From positions 3,782,001 through 3,846,000 of the forward strand of contig NZ_CP092423.2 of the NCBI RefSeq assembly GCF_022374895.2: 64,000 nucleotides of DNA, in the 5' to 3' direction. The notes under the pieces were generated by a model that ran no database searches, was not told the origin of the DNA, and worked only from the letters and a program-made list of their open reading frames with translations. The stretch is from Mycobacterium lentiflavum. GTDB lineage: Bacteria > Actinomycetota > Actinomycetes > Mycobacteriales > Mycobacteriaceae. Positions 52,978-62,554 of the stretch are shown piece after piece; the first letter of the stretch is position 1, and each line of letters begins with the position of its first letter. The position numbers and the translations under genes are program-made.

Positions 52978-55908
52978 TTAGCGCTTTTTGACCAGTCCGC
53001 CCGGTGGGGTTTCGTCAACGTCGTTGAGGATCAGCGCGCGCACAACAGGACGCGGTCCGTACGGTCGCAGCATCGTGCTGGCCGGCCGTGGACGCACGTG
53101 CTGCGGCCACCAGAACCAGCGCCCGAGCAAGGTGGCCAGCGACGGTGTCATGAACGACCGCACGATCAAGGTGTCGAACAACAGACCCAGCGCGATCGTC
53201 GTACCCACCTGGGCCATGACCCGCAGCGGGCTGAAGGCGAACGTGGCCATGGTGGCGGCGAACACCAGACCGGCGGCGGTCACCACCGAGCCCGAACCGG
53301 CCATCGCGCGGATGGTCCCCGTCTTGAGCCCGGCGTGAATTTCCTCCTTGAACCGCGATATCAGCAGCAGGTTGTAGTCCGAGCCGACCGCGAGCAGCAA
53401 GATGACCGCCATCGCCAGCACCATCCAGTGCAACTTGATCCCCAGGACGTACTGCCATAGCAGCACGGAGAGCCCGAACGAGGCGCCCAGCGACAGCAAC
53501 ACCGTCCCCACGATCACGCAGGCCGCGACGACGCTTCGGGTGATCACCAACATGATGACGAAAATCAGTGTGGCCGCGGCAATTCCGGCGATCAACAGGT
53601 CGATGTTGGAGCCGTCGTGCATGTCCTTGTACGTCGCGGCGGTACCGCCGAGGTAGACGTTGGCACCCTCCCAGGGCGTGCCTTTGATCGCCTCGTGCAC
53701 GGCCTGCTTGATCGGCTCGATGTGGCTGACGCCTTCGGGAGTCGCCGGGTCGCCTTCATGCGAGATGATCAATCGGACAGCATGCCCGTCGGGTGAGATG
53801 AACTGTTTGAGACCCCGCGCGAAATCCGGGCTCTTGAACGCCTCCGGCGGAAGGTAGAACGTGTCGTCGTTCTTCGCTTTGTCGAAGGCATCGCCCTGCG
53901 CGGTGGCGTTGTCGGCCTGCGCTTTCGCCTGGTCGTTAAGACCCTTGGTGATCGCGTAGTTCGACATGATGGTGTCGAGGTTGTGCTGCTGGCTCTCGAT
54001 CTGCGGCGGTATCAGTGCCACCAGTTTCGGCTGGATCTGATCCAGCTTGTCGAGATTCGCGCTGAGATTCACGATGTTCTCGGCCACCTGGTCGATGCCG
54101 TCGAGCGCGTTGAAGACCGATCGGATCGCCCAGCAGGCCGGGATGTCGTAACAGTGCTTCTCCCAGTAGAAGTAGCTACGGATCGGCCGGAGGAAGTCGT
54201 CGAAGTTGGCGATGTCGTCGCGCAACTTCTCGGTGATCTCCACGGTTTGCTTGGTGAGCTTGGTGGTTTCGTGCGTGGTGTTGCTCAGATCCTGGGTGAC
54301 CTGCATCTGCTCATGCAGCGTTGCCATAGTTTTCTTGAGCTCGTCCGCCTGGTTCAGCAGGTTTCTCGCTTGCTCTTCCTGATAGTGCTGCGTCTGGAGC
54401 CGCCCTGCGGCTTGTGCACCCATCTGAAAACCGAGGGTGCTGTGGTCCAGCGGCGTGCCCAACGGCCGGGTGATGGTCTGGACTCGGCCGATACCGGGGA
54501 TATGGAAGATCGCCTTGGCGACCTTGTCCAAGACGATGAAGTCGGCCGGGTTACGCAGATCGTGATCGGTTTCGATCATCAACAGCTCGGGATTGAGGCG
54601 AGCCTGGTTGAAGTGCCGGTCGGCAGCCGCATAACCGACATTGGCCGGGGTGTCTGCCGGCAGGAAGTGGCGGGTGTCGTAGTCCGTCTTGTACCCGGGC
54701 AGAGTGAGCAGACCGACGAGTGCGGCGGCGATCGTCACCGCGAGAACCGGTGCGGGCCAGCGGACTACGGCGGTGCCGAGGCGTCGCCAGCCCCGGGTCT
54801 GCAGCTTTCGCTTCGGGTCCAGCAGCTTGAAGAACGTTGCCACGGTCAGGATCGCCGGTGCCAGCGTCAAGGCCGCGAGGACCGCAACCAGCATGCCGAC
54901 GGCGCAGGGTATGCCGAGGGAGGAAAAATAGGGCAACCGGCAGAAGCTCAGGCAGTACATCGCGCCGGCGATGGTCAGCCCCGAACCCAGCACGACATGC
55001 GCCGTGCTGTGGAACATCGTGTAAAACGCTTTTACGCGGTCTTCGCCCTGACCGCGGGCCTCGTGGTAGCGGCCGACCACAAAGATCGCGTAGTCCGTTC
55101 CGGCCGCGATCGCCATCAGCACGAGCATGTTATTGGCGAACGTGGAAAGCCCCATGATGCCGTAGTTGCCCAGCGTCGCGACGACGCCGCGCGCGGCGGC
55201 CAATTCGATGAAGACCATGACCAGCATGATCAGCATGGTGATCACCGACCGATAGACCCACAGCAGCATCACAATGATCACCAGGAAGGTGATCATGGTG
55301 ACCTTCGCGACGCCCTTCTCACCCGCGTGGGACTGATCGGCAAACAGCGGACCCGCCCCGGTGACATAGGCCTTGATTCCCGGCGGCGCCGGCACCGAGT
55401 TGACGATCTTGCGGACGGCTTCGGTGGATTCGCCGGACATGGCGCTCCCCATATTGCCGGCGAGGTAGACCTGGACGTACGCGGCCTTCTGGTCGTGGCT
55501 CTGGGAGCCCGCGGCGGTCAGCGGATCACTCCAGAAATCCTGGATGTGCTGAACGTGCTTCTTGTCCTGCTCGAGTCGCTTGACGATCTCGTCGTAGTAG
55601 CGGTGCGCCTCGGCCCCCAGCGGCTTGTCGCCCTCCAGCAGGATCATCGCGGAACTGTCGGTACTGAACTCTTTGAACGTCGATCCGACGTGCATCATCG
55701 ACTGGAACGACACCGCGTCCGTGGGACTCTGCGACACCGATTGGCGCTTGGAGACGACCTCGAGCTGCGGGGAAATGGTGTTGGTGACGAAGACGATGCC
55801 CAACCACACCAGGACTATCGGCAGCGCAAGCCGATGAATCATCCGCGGCAGGAACGGCGGGATCAGCGGCTGATCGACGCGCGGCACAGGCTCAGTGGTC
55901 TCGCTCAT
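52978..55908 (-). CDS. mmpL: MmpL-family RND transporter
   Basis: 976 residues, full MmpL length. Two RND halves with an N-terminal helix and porter loop each, central helices carrying G-T-D-Y-A-I-F and G-S-D-Y-N-L-L-L (proton-relay Asp-Tyr pairs), and between the halves a long soluble loop with a heptad coiled-coil (QEEQARNLLNQADELKKTMA ...), as in MmpL4/MmpL5. It exports a lipid or siderophore across the inner membrane by proton motive force. It overlaps the mmpS stop by four bases (ATGA), so the pair is coupled. Which mmpL paralogue is undetermined. Confidence 0.94.
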   Translation of the reverse strand: MSETTEPVPRVDQPLIPPFLPRMIHRLALPIVLVWLGIVFVTNTISPQLEVVSKRQSVSQSPTDAVSFQSMMHVGSTFKEFSTDSSAMILLEGDKPLGAEAHRYYDEIVKRLEQDKKHVQHIQDFWSDPLTAAGSQSHDQKAAYVQVYLAGNMGSAMSGESTEAVRKIVNSVPAPPGIKAYVTGAGPLFADQSHAGEKGVAKVTMITFLVIIVMLLWVYRSVITMLIMLVMVFIELAAARGVVATLGNYGIMGLSTFANNMLVLMAIAAGTDYAIFVVGRYHEARGQGEDRVKAFYTMFHSTAHVVLGSGLTIAGAMYCLSFCRLPYFSSLGIPCAVGMLVAVLAALTLAPAILTVATFFKLLDPKRKLQTRGWRRLGTAVVRWPAPVLAVTIAAALVGLLTLPGYKTDYDTRHFLPADTPANVGYAAADRHFNQARLNPELLMIETDHDLRNPADFIVLDKVAKAIFHIPGIGRVQTITRPLGTPLDHSTLGFQMGAQAAGRLQTQHYQEEQARNLLNQADELKKTMATLHEQMQVTQDLSNTTHETTKLTKQTVEITEKLRDDIANFDDFLRPIRSYFYWEKHCYDIPACWAIRSVFNALDGIDQVAENIVNLSANLDKLDQIQPKLVALIPPQIESQQHNLDTIMSNYAITKGLNDQAKAQADNATAQGDAFDKAKNDDTFYLPPEAFKSPDFARGLKQFISPDGHAVRLIISHEGDPATPEGVSHIEPIKQAVHEAIKGTPWEGANVYLGGTAATYKDMHDGSNIDLLIAGIAAATLIFVIMLVITRSVVAACVIVGTVLLSLGASFGLSVLLWQYVLGIKLHWMVLAMAVILLLAVGSDYNLLLISRFKEEIHAGLKTGTIRAMAGSGSVVTAAGLVFAATMATFAFSPLRVMAQVGTTIALGLLFDTLIVRSFMTPSLATLLGRWFWWPQHVRPRPASTMLRPYGPRPVVRALILNDVDETPPGGLVKKR

Positions 55909-56453
55909 GCGGACTTGTCCAGGCAGAAGACCATGGCATTGACGTTTTCGTTGGCGGGCGATTGATTAGCACCCTTGATCACCGCACCGCGCCCGTCGTG
56001 GTTGTCCACGACGAAATGGCAGGCGATCCAACTCCCGTCTCCTTGCGCTACCAGGTTTGCCGGAATGCCGGGCTTCGTTGAACTCAATACTGTGCTCCAG
56101 GGCAAGGGGACGTTGAGGGCCTGCTGCGGGTGGGAGTTCTCGTCGAGGTAGTTGATGGTCGCCGTGCTGCCCGGTGAGCCCCAGACCTCGAGTGTGATGG
56201 TCTTGGCGTTGAACTGGTCGAGGACTTCGCCCGACGTGCCGCCGCCGAACGAACCACTATGGACACCGAAGATTCCGTGCAGTCGGTAAACCATGAAACC
56301 CGATAGTGCGACGACGGCTGCGATGGTGAGGATGAGCCAGAACCGGCTGAACAGGCCCTTTTTCCGGCCGCCGCGCTGGGGCACGGGTTCTTCCTCGCGG
56401 GCTGGGGGAACCTGCGGATCTCGCGACTCTGTCCATGGCTTGGTGGTCGTCAT
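55905..56453 (-). CDS. mmpS: MmpS-family accessory membrane protein
   Basis: 182 residues. A long basic N-terminal tail (~40 residues, PQRGGRKKGLF) precedes one membrane helix (LILTIAAVVALSGFMVYRL) and an outer beta-sandwich domain (KTITLEVWGSPGSTATINYL, WSTVLSSTKPGIPANLVAQG, CHFVVDNHDGRG) typical of MmpS. It assists its MmpL partner in substrate export. ATG 56453 follows AGGAAAG. Direct and inverted repeats at 56495-56523 lie just upstream. Confidence 0.93.
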   Translation of the reverse strand: MTTTKPWTESRDPQVPPAREEEPVPQRGGRKKGLFSRFWLILTIAAVVALSGFMVYRLHGIFGVHSGSFGGGTSGEVLDQFNAKTITLEVWGSPGSTATINYLDENSHPQQALNVPLPWSTVLSSTKPGIPANLVAQGDGSWIACHFVVDNHDGRGAVIKGANQSPANENVNAMVFCLDKSA

Positions 56454-56494
56454 GGGCGCTTTCCTAACCAGGGGCGAAGGCTACTCGATGAATT

Positions 56495-56523
56495 AGCTTA
56501 GACGGCAAGCTTAGACGCTCTAA
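56495..56523 (-). promoter_or_regulatory. Repeat-containing operator/promoter region of mmpS-mmpL
   Basis: AGCTTAGACG occurs twice (56495-56504 and 56508-56517), and the second copy continues into the perfect inverted repeat TTAGA-CGC-TCTAA (56511-56523). On the minus strand TTGCCG and TAGCCT boxes, 19 bp apart, overlap or follow the repeats. mmpS-mmpL pairs are often controlled by TetR/MarR repressors at such sites; none is encoded here. Confidence 0.5.
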
Positions 56524-57068
56524 CCTACACCGCGATGATCCGGGCTTCACGTTTGTGATCGGAGCCAACCGCGAACTCACAAGCCAGTCGCTGATTTGCG
56601 CAACCGGCAGGCCGTGAGCAGGGGCCATCTTCCATACCGCCGCGGACGGCACCACATCTCGTCGCGGCATACTCAATCAGTAAGAACTTCGCGGTGTGGT
56701 ACGGCACTTCGCAAGCAGCCCGGTTCGGCAGTCGCGGCGCACGCATCGACCTCGACGGGCACCATCGAAACCGGGATGGTGCCCGCGCAACGACAAAGCT
56801 CGCTACATCATCGGTGTCAGTATCGCCTGCGACGGCGAAGTTCTCGCAACGATCAAGCCTGAAAGACAAGCTGGCGGCGGCCAGCGCAACTTTAAGAAAT
56901 TTAACCTTTAAGTAGCGTCGCTTAATCACAAAAGGTAAAAATACCGAGTGACCGCATGACTGAATGACGTGGACACCACCCTTGCCGTAGCCTGCCCCGT
57001 GGCCGAACCGATTTCCCTCACCCGTGGCTGCGTTAGCTACCCCTGCCGAGCCTGACAAGGAGCCGACA
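56524..57068. other. Intergenic region between mmpS and the PAS-ANTAR gene
   Basis: 545 bp without a supported gene; a 197-codon minus-strand frame crosses it but has no family features. An AT-richer stretch at 56890-56950 contains the inverted repeat TTAAG-N8-CTTAA (56908-56925), possibly regulatory for the gene at 57069. AAGGAG at 57057-57062 is that gene's ribosome site. Confidence 0.55.
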
Positions 57069-57725
57069 GTGACGGAAGGCGACGATCCCTCAGCGGGCGA
57101 ATTGTCTGCCGACGGCACTGCTCTTCGCGCGGGCTGGTTTCGTTTCTACTTCGCCGACGAACGGTGGGAATGGTCCCCCGAAGTCGACCAGATCCATGGA
57201 TACGAGCCGGGCTCGGTCACGGTGACCACCGACCTGGTAATGGCGCATAAGTACGCCGACGACAAGCCGAAAATGGCCGCACTGCTCGACCAAGTGCGGC
57301 AGACGCGCGCGCCGATCAGCTCCCGGCACCGCATCATCGACACCCAGGGCCGCACCCGCGACGTGGTCGTCGTCGGCGAGCAACTCCACGACGACCTCGG
57401 CGAAGTCGTCGGCACTCACGGTTACTACCTTGACGTGACGCCAACCTTGCAGGACGCAATCAGCGACGCGATCGCAGAAATCGCCACAAATCGTGGAGTG
57501 ATCGAGCAAACCAAGGGAATGCTGATGCTGATCTACCGCCTCGACGCCAACAAGGCGTTCGACATCCTTAAATGGCGATCACAGGAAACCAACGTCAAAC
57601 TTCGCCCTTTCGCCGAACAGCTCGCCGCTGACTTCCTCGAACTGGCCTACGACGAGATCCTGCCCGCCCGCGCCGCCTATGACCACCTGCTCCTCACCGC
57701 CCATCAACGGGTCACTGCCGCATAG
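57069..57725 (+). CDS. PAS-ANTAR protein (RNA-binding antiterminator type)
   Basis: 218 residues from GTG 57069 with AAGGAG six nt upstream. A PAS domain (~25-130; ERWEWSPEVDQIHGYEP ... GTHGYYLDVT) precedes a C-terminal ANTAR domain (~140-205; NRGVIEQTKGMLMLIYRLDA, then FDILKWRSQETN). ANTAR domains bind paired hairpins in nascent RNA and prevent termination; PAS would give ligand or redox control. The combination without a receiver is frequent in mycobacteria. Target transcripts unknown. Confidence 0.9.
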   Translation: MTEGDDPSAGELSADGTALRAGWFRFYFADERWEWSPEVDQIHGYEPGSVTVTTDLVMAHKYADDKPKMAALLDQVRQTRAPISSRHRIIDTQGRTRDVVVVGEQLHDDLGEVVGTHGYYLDVTPTLQDAISDAIAEIATNRGVIEQTKGMLMLIYRLDANKAFDILKWRSQETNVKLRPFAEQLAADFLELAYDEILPARAAYDHLLLTAHQRVTAA

Positions 57726-57839
57726 CAAACCTTGCAATGGTCATTGGTGCCAGTCCGTGAAACAACTTAATAATTGCGGGACATGAGCCAAGCTGTATCT
57801 GCCTAGCTATATCTAGGTCTGGTGGGAGGCGGTGTCGCT

Positions 57840-60154
57840 GTGTTGATTATTCGCCGATTCCCACGGCACGCTGCGCTGGCGTGTGTGCTGTCGCTACTGG
57901 CGTGCTTGGGCGTTGTTTTGTGGCGCATTATTTTCGGCTGGGGTGGTGGTGCTGATTTTGGCGTCGACCCTGTCGGTTTTGGCGTGTTGGCGATGTATGC
58001 GTGCGTGTGTTCGCTGGTGGCGGTGCGGTCCACCCACGGTCGCGCGCGTACCGCGTGGACCATGATGTCGGTGGCACTGGCAGCGTTGGTGATGGCCGAG
58101 CTGATCTGGTCGTTCTATTCCCTTGTCCTGCATAGATTTTCATCGCCGTCACCGGCAGACGCACTATATATGGCCTTCTGCGTTCTTGCCGCCGTGGCGA
58201 TCGCTCAGTTCCCGACCGAGCTGACGGCACCCGCCCGGATACGCCTGCTCTTGGATTGCCTGGTTAGGGCTGTCGCGCTAGTGCTGCTGTTGTGGGCCGC
58301 CCTTCCCGAAAGCGTGTACCGGGCGCATGGCGAGGGCGGGGCCGTGGTGGGGGTCTGTTCGGCGCTCGATCTTTTCGTGCTCATGGTCGCGGCGCGGTTC
58401 CTGGCGCGTCCCGGGGTCGGGCAGCGTGGTGTGCTTGGGTTGCTTGCCGCTGCCTTCGCGCTCAGGGAGCTCTGCGATCTCGCGGTCACATATGAGATGA
58501 CGACCAGCCGCTACAACGTCGGGTCTGCGATCGGTATCGGCTGGGCGACGTCGCTGGTCGTTCTGGGTGCGGCAGCTTTGATGGCTCGGAGGTCGCAACC
58601 GATCGATCGGGTCCGCGTCATCGATCCATTGCTCTCGCAGAAATCGCCGTGGCTGCCCAACCTGCCGCTGCTGATCGCCGTCACCATCGGGTCGGCCTTT
58701 GTTCTCACCGGTCCGCTGCAGGTCGGGATTCCGACGCTCATCACGCTCGTTTTCATCCGGCAGTCCTTCGCCGCGCGGGAAAACCAGCAGCTGCTGCGCG
58801 CGGCAGCCGAGCAAGCATCGCATGATCCGTTGACCGGGCTGGCCAACCGGACTCTGTTTTACGACCAGTTGTCCCGCGTGATGGCACAGCGCCAGCGCGA
58901 TGATCGTTCGGTAGCGGTGGTGGTGCTCGACATCGATGACTTCAAAATGGTCAACGACACCTTGGGGCATCCGGTGGCCGACAGCGTGCTGGCGGGTGTG
59001 GGCCAGCGGCTGGCTGGTTGCATACGACCTGGCGATTTGGTTGCGCGTCTGGGTGGAGACGAGTTCGCTGTTCTACTCGGGGGTGGGGCCGATAGTGGCC
59101 ATCTGGTCGCCTCGAGGCTTGTCGAGGCGTTCGACGAGCCAATCATTGTCGACGGGCACGAGATATTGCTGTATCCCAGCGTCGGGATGGCGATCGCCTC
59201 GTCATCCGAACCGGACCTGAGCCCCGTCGCGCTGGTGCAACGCGCCGATATCGCGATGTATGCCGCCAAACGTTCGCGCAGCTCGCAGGTGCAGACTTTC
59301 AGCCCGGAGATGACGTTGATCGATCCCGATCTGGTGGCATTGGCGGACCGCACTGCTCGCCGGCCAACCCACGCTGCCGCGGCGCAGATTGGCCTGTTGC
59401 GGCAGTTGCGTTACGCCATCGAGCACGGCGAACTCACCGTGGTCTATCAGCCTGAAATAGAGCTGAGCACCCGCCGCATCGTGCGGGTGGAAGCACTGTT
59501 GCGGTGGCCGCATCCGCAGCGCGGTGAATTACGGCCGCAGGCATTCCTGTCGCTGGTGCGCCAGCACGGACTGATGCGGCCGGTGTCGGATCTGGTGCTG
59601 GACAAAGCCCTCGACGACGCGGCGCGGTGGGCGGTGCTGGGAGCGCCCACCTCGGTGGCGGTGAACCTTTTCGCGCCTCTGCTGTGCGAGTCCCACCGCC
59701 CCGACGCGCTCTTCGGTGCTCTTGACGCCCATCACCTTCCCCCAGAGGTGCTGACCATCGAGATCACCGAAGATGCGGTTCTCGCCGGGATGGGGCAGGT
59801 CACGGCGGTGCTGCGCCGGTTGCGTGAACACGGCATCCGCGTGGCCATCGATGACTTCGGCAGCGGCTATTCAGCGCTGAGTTATCTCCACGATCTCCCC
59901 AGCGACGACGTGAACTCGACCGCCACTTCATCGCGTCGGTGGCTAGCGACGAGCGGGCCGCCATCGTGGTACGCGCGATCATCGACCTCACCCACGAACT
60001 GGGCATCACCGTGGTAGCCGAGGGCATCGAGGACGCGGCAACCACAGCCTGGCTAGGTGAGCACGGTTGCGATATTGGACAGGGTTACTACCTCGGGATG
60101 CCTCTCTCCGCCGCAGACACCACGCAACTCCTCCTCACTGCCACCCACACATGA
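57840..60154 (+). pseudogene. Membrane GGDEF-EAL protein with a one-base frameshift in the EAL domain
   Basis: GTG 57840 has GGGAGG nine nt upstream. About eight membrane helices (~5-310) form a MASE-like sensor, then a GGDEF domain with an intact G-G-D-E-F (~404-408) and an EAL domain with E-A-L (~551-553), V-N-L-F, E-I-T-E-D and D-D-F-G-S-G-Y. At 59913-59915 one base is missing: the expected D-D-V-K-L-D-R becomes D-D-V-N-S-T, and the frame ends at 60017. The other frame continues with ASDERAAIVVRAIIDLTHEL and VVAEGIED to TGA 60154. Reconstructed length ~771. The truncated form should keep cyclase but lose phosphodiesterase activity, unless the base loss is a sequencing error. Confidence 0.85.
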
Positions 60155-60593
60155 CACCCCAATCAGCCACAAACGGATGCGCCACAACCGGAGTCGCAGA
60201 CCATGACCAAGGCTTGGCGTGCGGCCATTATGCGATGGGATGGCGAACGTGCCAAGGCATGACTCGGTGGACTTGAGTGTGCAGTGCAGCTGCAGGGCCG
60301 GCGCACGGTTGCTGATCGCTGACTACGAGGTCGAGCTGCAACGTGGTGACCCCGCGATTCGCGACCGATGACCCCAAAAAAATTGGCGCGTGGCCGTGCC
60401 AGGGCCGTAGAGCTCCCAACGATCATCGCTGAACGCCGGCAGTGACGCCTCCCGTCGGTGTCAGGGAGCGGCAGCCTGGTGCGATCGAGCTTTCTTGTAA
60501 CGTCTTGCGTCATAGGCCCGCACCTTAGAGCTGAACCGCGCCGCGTTGGCCCGGTGAACGTGCTTCGCCGACGTGCACAGCCGCCGTGGATAG
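60155..60593. other. Intergenic region, 439 bp
   Basis: No supported gene. Only short frames without motifs or ribosome sites are present on either strand. It lies between the GGDEF-EAL gene and the convergent membrane hydrolase gene. Confidence 0.6.
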
Positions 60594-62054
60594 TCACATA
60601 CTGCGCTGCCACGACCGATACACGATCCGACCGACCGTCGCGGGATCGGGTTCAGGTGCAGTCATCGAGGCGTCGAGGCCCGAATGGTCTTCGAAGCCGA
60701 GAACTTCGCGGAGATGAAACGCCACGTCGCCCTCGGTGTCGCGATCGGGGTGCTTGAAGTACTGGGTGTGCGCCGCCCCTGGGCGAAGCCGTTCGGGCCG
60801 GTTACCGCTGACCGCGATCTCGCGGATGCCCGGTCCGAACAACGGGCGAAGCACGCCGCCGAACCAGTCACCGCGGACGCTACCTCGGCGCACCGGGAAC
60901 CAGATGTTGGTCCAACGGGTCACCGCGAATGGGGACTGCGCTCCCAGCACACCCGGCGCACCGTAGCTCGCCGGCCCGTCTCCGACGGCATCGACCGGTA
61001 ACCCTTCCGAACGAGGTGGGCAACTGACCACCACACCCCTGCGGGTCAGCCTGTCGAACAACTCGCGCCGCCGACCGTCGGAGGGGCTCAGACCGCCAAG
61101 AATCGGCGGGCGGGCTACGAACAGGTCGGCCAGCGCCATCGGTGTACCAACCGTCACGAAATCTGTTATTCGCCAAGGGTTTCCCTGCGCCCTAACGTCA
61201 TGCCACAGGCCGAACTGCATTGCCTGGAAATCGTCGAGTGCACCCTGCGAGTCCGCATCGGCCGCCAGCCGGTCGGCAGCTTTCTCGAGGCCGTCCAACG
61301 ACGTGAGGCCACCGGGACTCTCGGCCGGCGCTGCGCGGAGTTCGTGCATTTCATCCCACAACGTCGTCAGCGCGTCATAGGCGATATAGCCGCCGATGCC
61401 GTGTCCCACCAGGACGACGCGTGCGTAACGGCCTTGGTGCAGTGTGTACAACAGGTCGACGAGCCCACCCCGGATCGCCCGCCGGGCCGCATGGGACTCC
61501 GGCACGGGATCAAAGTAACGGGCGACGTTGACGAAGCCGGTCGTGAGAAAGCTGCGGGTCAACGCGCGCGGCGCGGCGCGAAGCAAGGCCAGCCCGATGG
61601 TCACCACCACCACGCTGGTGGCAAGCCCGATGATCCATCCGGCCACCCCGGTGTGCAGGAAGTAACCACCCACCACAAACAGCCCCACCAGCACGGTTAG
61701 CGGGACGAGCAGAGCCAACCAGACCAGGCGCCAGATGCCGAATAATTGGTCGGCCACGTGGCGGGGTCGGCGGAGGAAGACCCGTGCGAGCGCGGCCATG
61801 CATCCCGCATATCGGGCACTCGTCATCAGAAACGACCAGTCGTACTCGAAGAGTTCGACTCCGATCGACGGCGCTATATAGCGGCGCGCCTCGTAGGAGT
61901 CCGTGATCTCGATGGGCTGGGAGTAGTACTCCCAACCTTCGCCGCACGGGGGCAATACCGTCTTGGCGAAGTCGTCGAAGGTGTCCATGGGCCGGCGCTC
62001 GCGCAGACCGTGCACAAAGACCACGGCGGTACGTACGGCGGTGTCCGTGCTCAT
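60594..62054 (-). CDS. Membrane alpha/beta-hydrolase-fold protein lacking the nucleophile serine
   Basis: 486 residues from ATG 62054 (GGGAGG just upstream). It opens with AVVFVHGLRERRPMD, a hydrolase first strand and HG loop. Two or three membrane helices lie at ~125-185 (LVWLALLVPLTVLVGLFVVG, WIIGLATSVVVVTIGLAL). The elbow reads V-V-L-V-G-H-G-I-G-G, so the expected Ser of G-H-S-x-G is Gly. C-terminal DFVTVGTPMALADLF and QYFKHPD fit lipase-like folds. Catalysis by the usual route is unlikely; a binding or structural role is inferred. Family not recognised. Confidence 0.8.
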   Translation of the reverse strand: MSTDTAVRTAVVFVHGLRERRPMDTFDDFAKTVLPPCGEGWEYYSQPIEITDSYEARRYIAPSIGVELFEYDWSFLMTSARYAGCMAALARVFLRRPRHVADQLFGIWRLVWLALLVPLTVLVGLFVVGGYFLHTGVAGWIIGLATSVVVVTIGLALLRAAPRALTRSFLTTGFVNVARYFDPVPESHAARRAIRGGLVDLLYTLHQGRYARVVLVGHGIGGYIAYDALTTLWDEMHELRAAPAESPGGLTSLDGLEKAADRLAADADSQGALDDFQAMQFGLWHDVRAQGNPWRITDFVTVGTPMALADLFVARPPILGGLSPSDGRRRELFDRLTRRGVVVSCPPRSEGLPVDAVGDGPASYGAPGVLGAQSPFAVTRWTNIWFPVRRGSVRGDWFGGVLRPLFGPGIREIAVSGNRPERLRPGAAHTQYFKHPDRDTEGDVAFHLREVLGFEDHSGLDASMTAPEPDPATVGRIVYRSWQRSM

Positions 62055-62150
62055 CGTCCTCCCGGGACCGTGCATCGAGCAGGTTAACAGTTTGCCCACC
62101 ACTTAGTCGTGGGAGCACATCGGTGAGAACGAGCCGGACAGATATCGGGT

Positions 62151-62243
62151 GGGGCGGGCGGGGCTCGAACCCGCGACAACGGATTAGCGCGCCGCCGTCC
62201 GCGTTGCATGCCAACAAATCCTGTATTCTCCTGTCTACCAAGC
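62151..62243 (-). pseudogene. tRNA-Lys-like fragment / possible attachment-site scar
   Basis: On the minus strand, 62186 to 62151 reads as the 3' half of a tRNA-Lys: TAATCCGTTG, then a perfect T-arm GCGGG-TTCGAGC-CCCGC, then CCGCCCC and A, but followed by CCC instead of CCA. A GCGGA/TCCGT anticodon stem can form but its loop is 14 nt. A D-loop-like GCTTGGTAGA lies 31 nt further 5'. No matching 5' acceptor strand exists. It is not a functional tRNA; 3' tRNA fragments are typical leftovers of integrase-mediated insertion. Confidence 0.55.
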
Positions 62244-62554
62244 GATTACGTTGACCATTAGATACTCATCGTTGCGGTTGATTCCCATACCTTTTCGGCC
62301 ATAAACGACGAATAGAGGACGAGCTGAGGCGGGGCAAGAGTTTCGCAGGCATCAGCAGCCATGGGATCGCCTGCACTCGACGTGCTGTGATGGGCACGCA
62401 GTTGTCCGCTCTAAAGAACTCGCGTCCGAGCCGCGAGTCCGAGCTGAACGGAGCAACCCGCTGCCAGGACTTTGCACACGTCGGGAACTCCTTGCTGAGG
62501 CTCAACGACTATATGTCGATGCCACGGGGGGCTTACAGGAGGTAAAGCGCCACA
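62244..62554. other. Intergenic region upstream of the metal ATPase
   Basis: About 310 bp, with an AT-richer left part (62244-62290). No supported gene. A perfect AGGAGGT ribosome site at 62537-62543 belongs to the ATPase gene, at a long 11-nt spacing. No obvious metal-regulator palindrome was found. Confidence 0.55.

Noticed and set aside
53983..55965. 660-codon plus-strand frame
   Set aside because: Antisense to mmpL; composition-driven, no recognisable domain.
56525..57118. 197-codon minus-strand frame between mmpS and PAS-ANTAR
   Set aside because: No domain, no ribosome site, overlaps the start of the well-supported PAS-ANTAR gene.
62151..62243. Functional tRNA or selenocysteine tRNA
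   Set aside because: No 5' acceptor strand, no CCA, oversized anticodon loop and no UCA anticodon.
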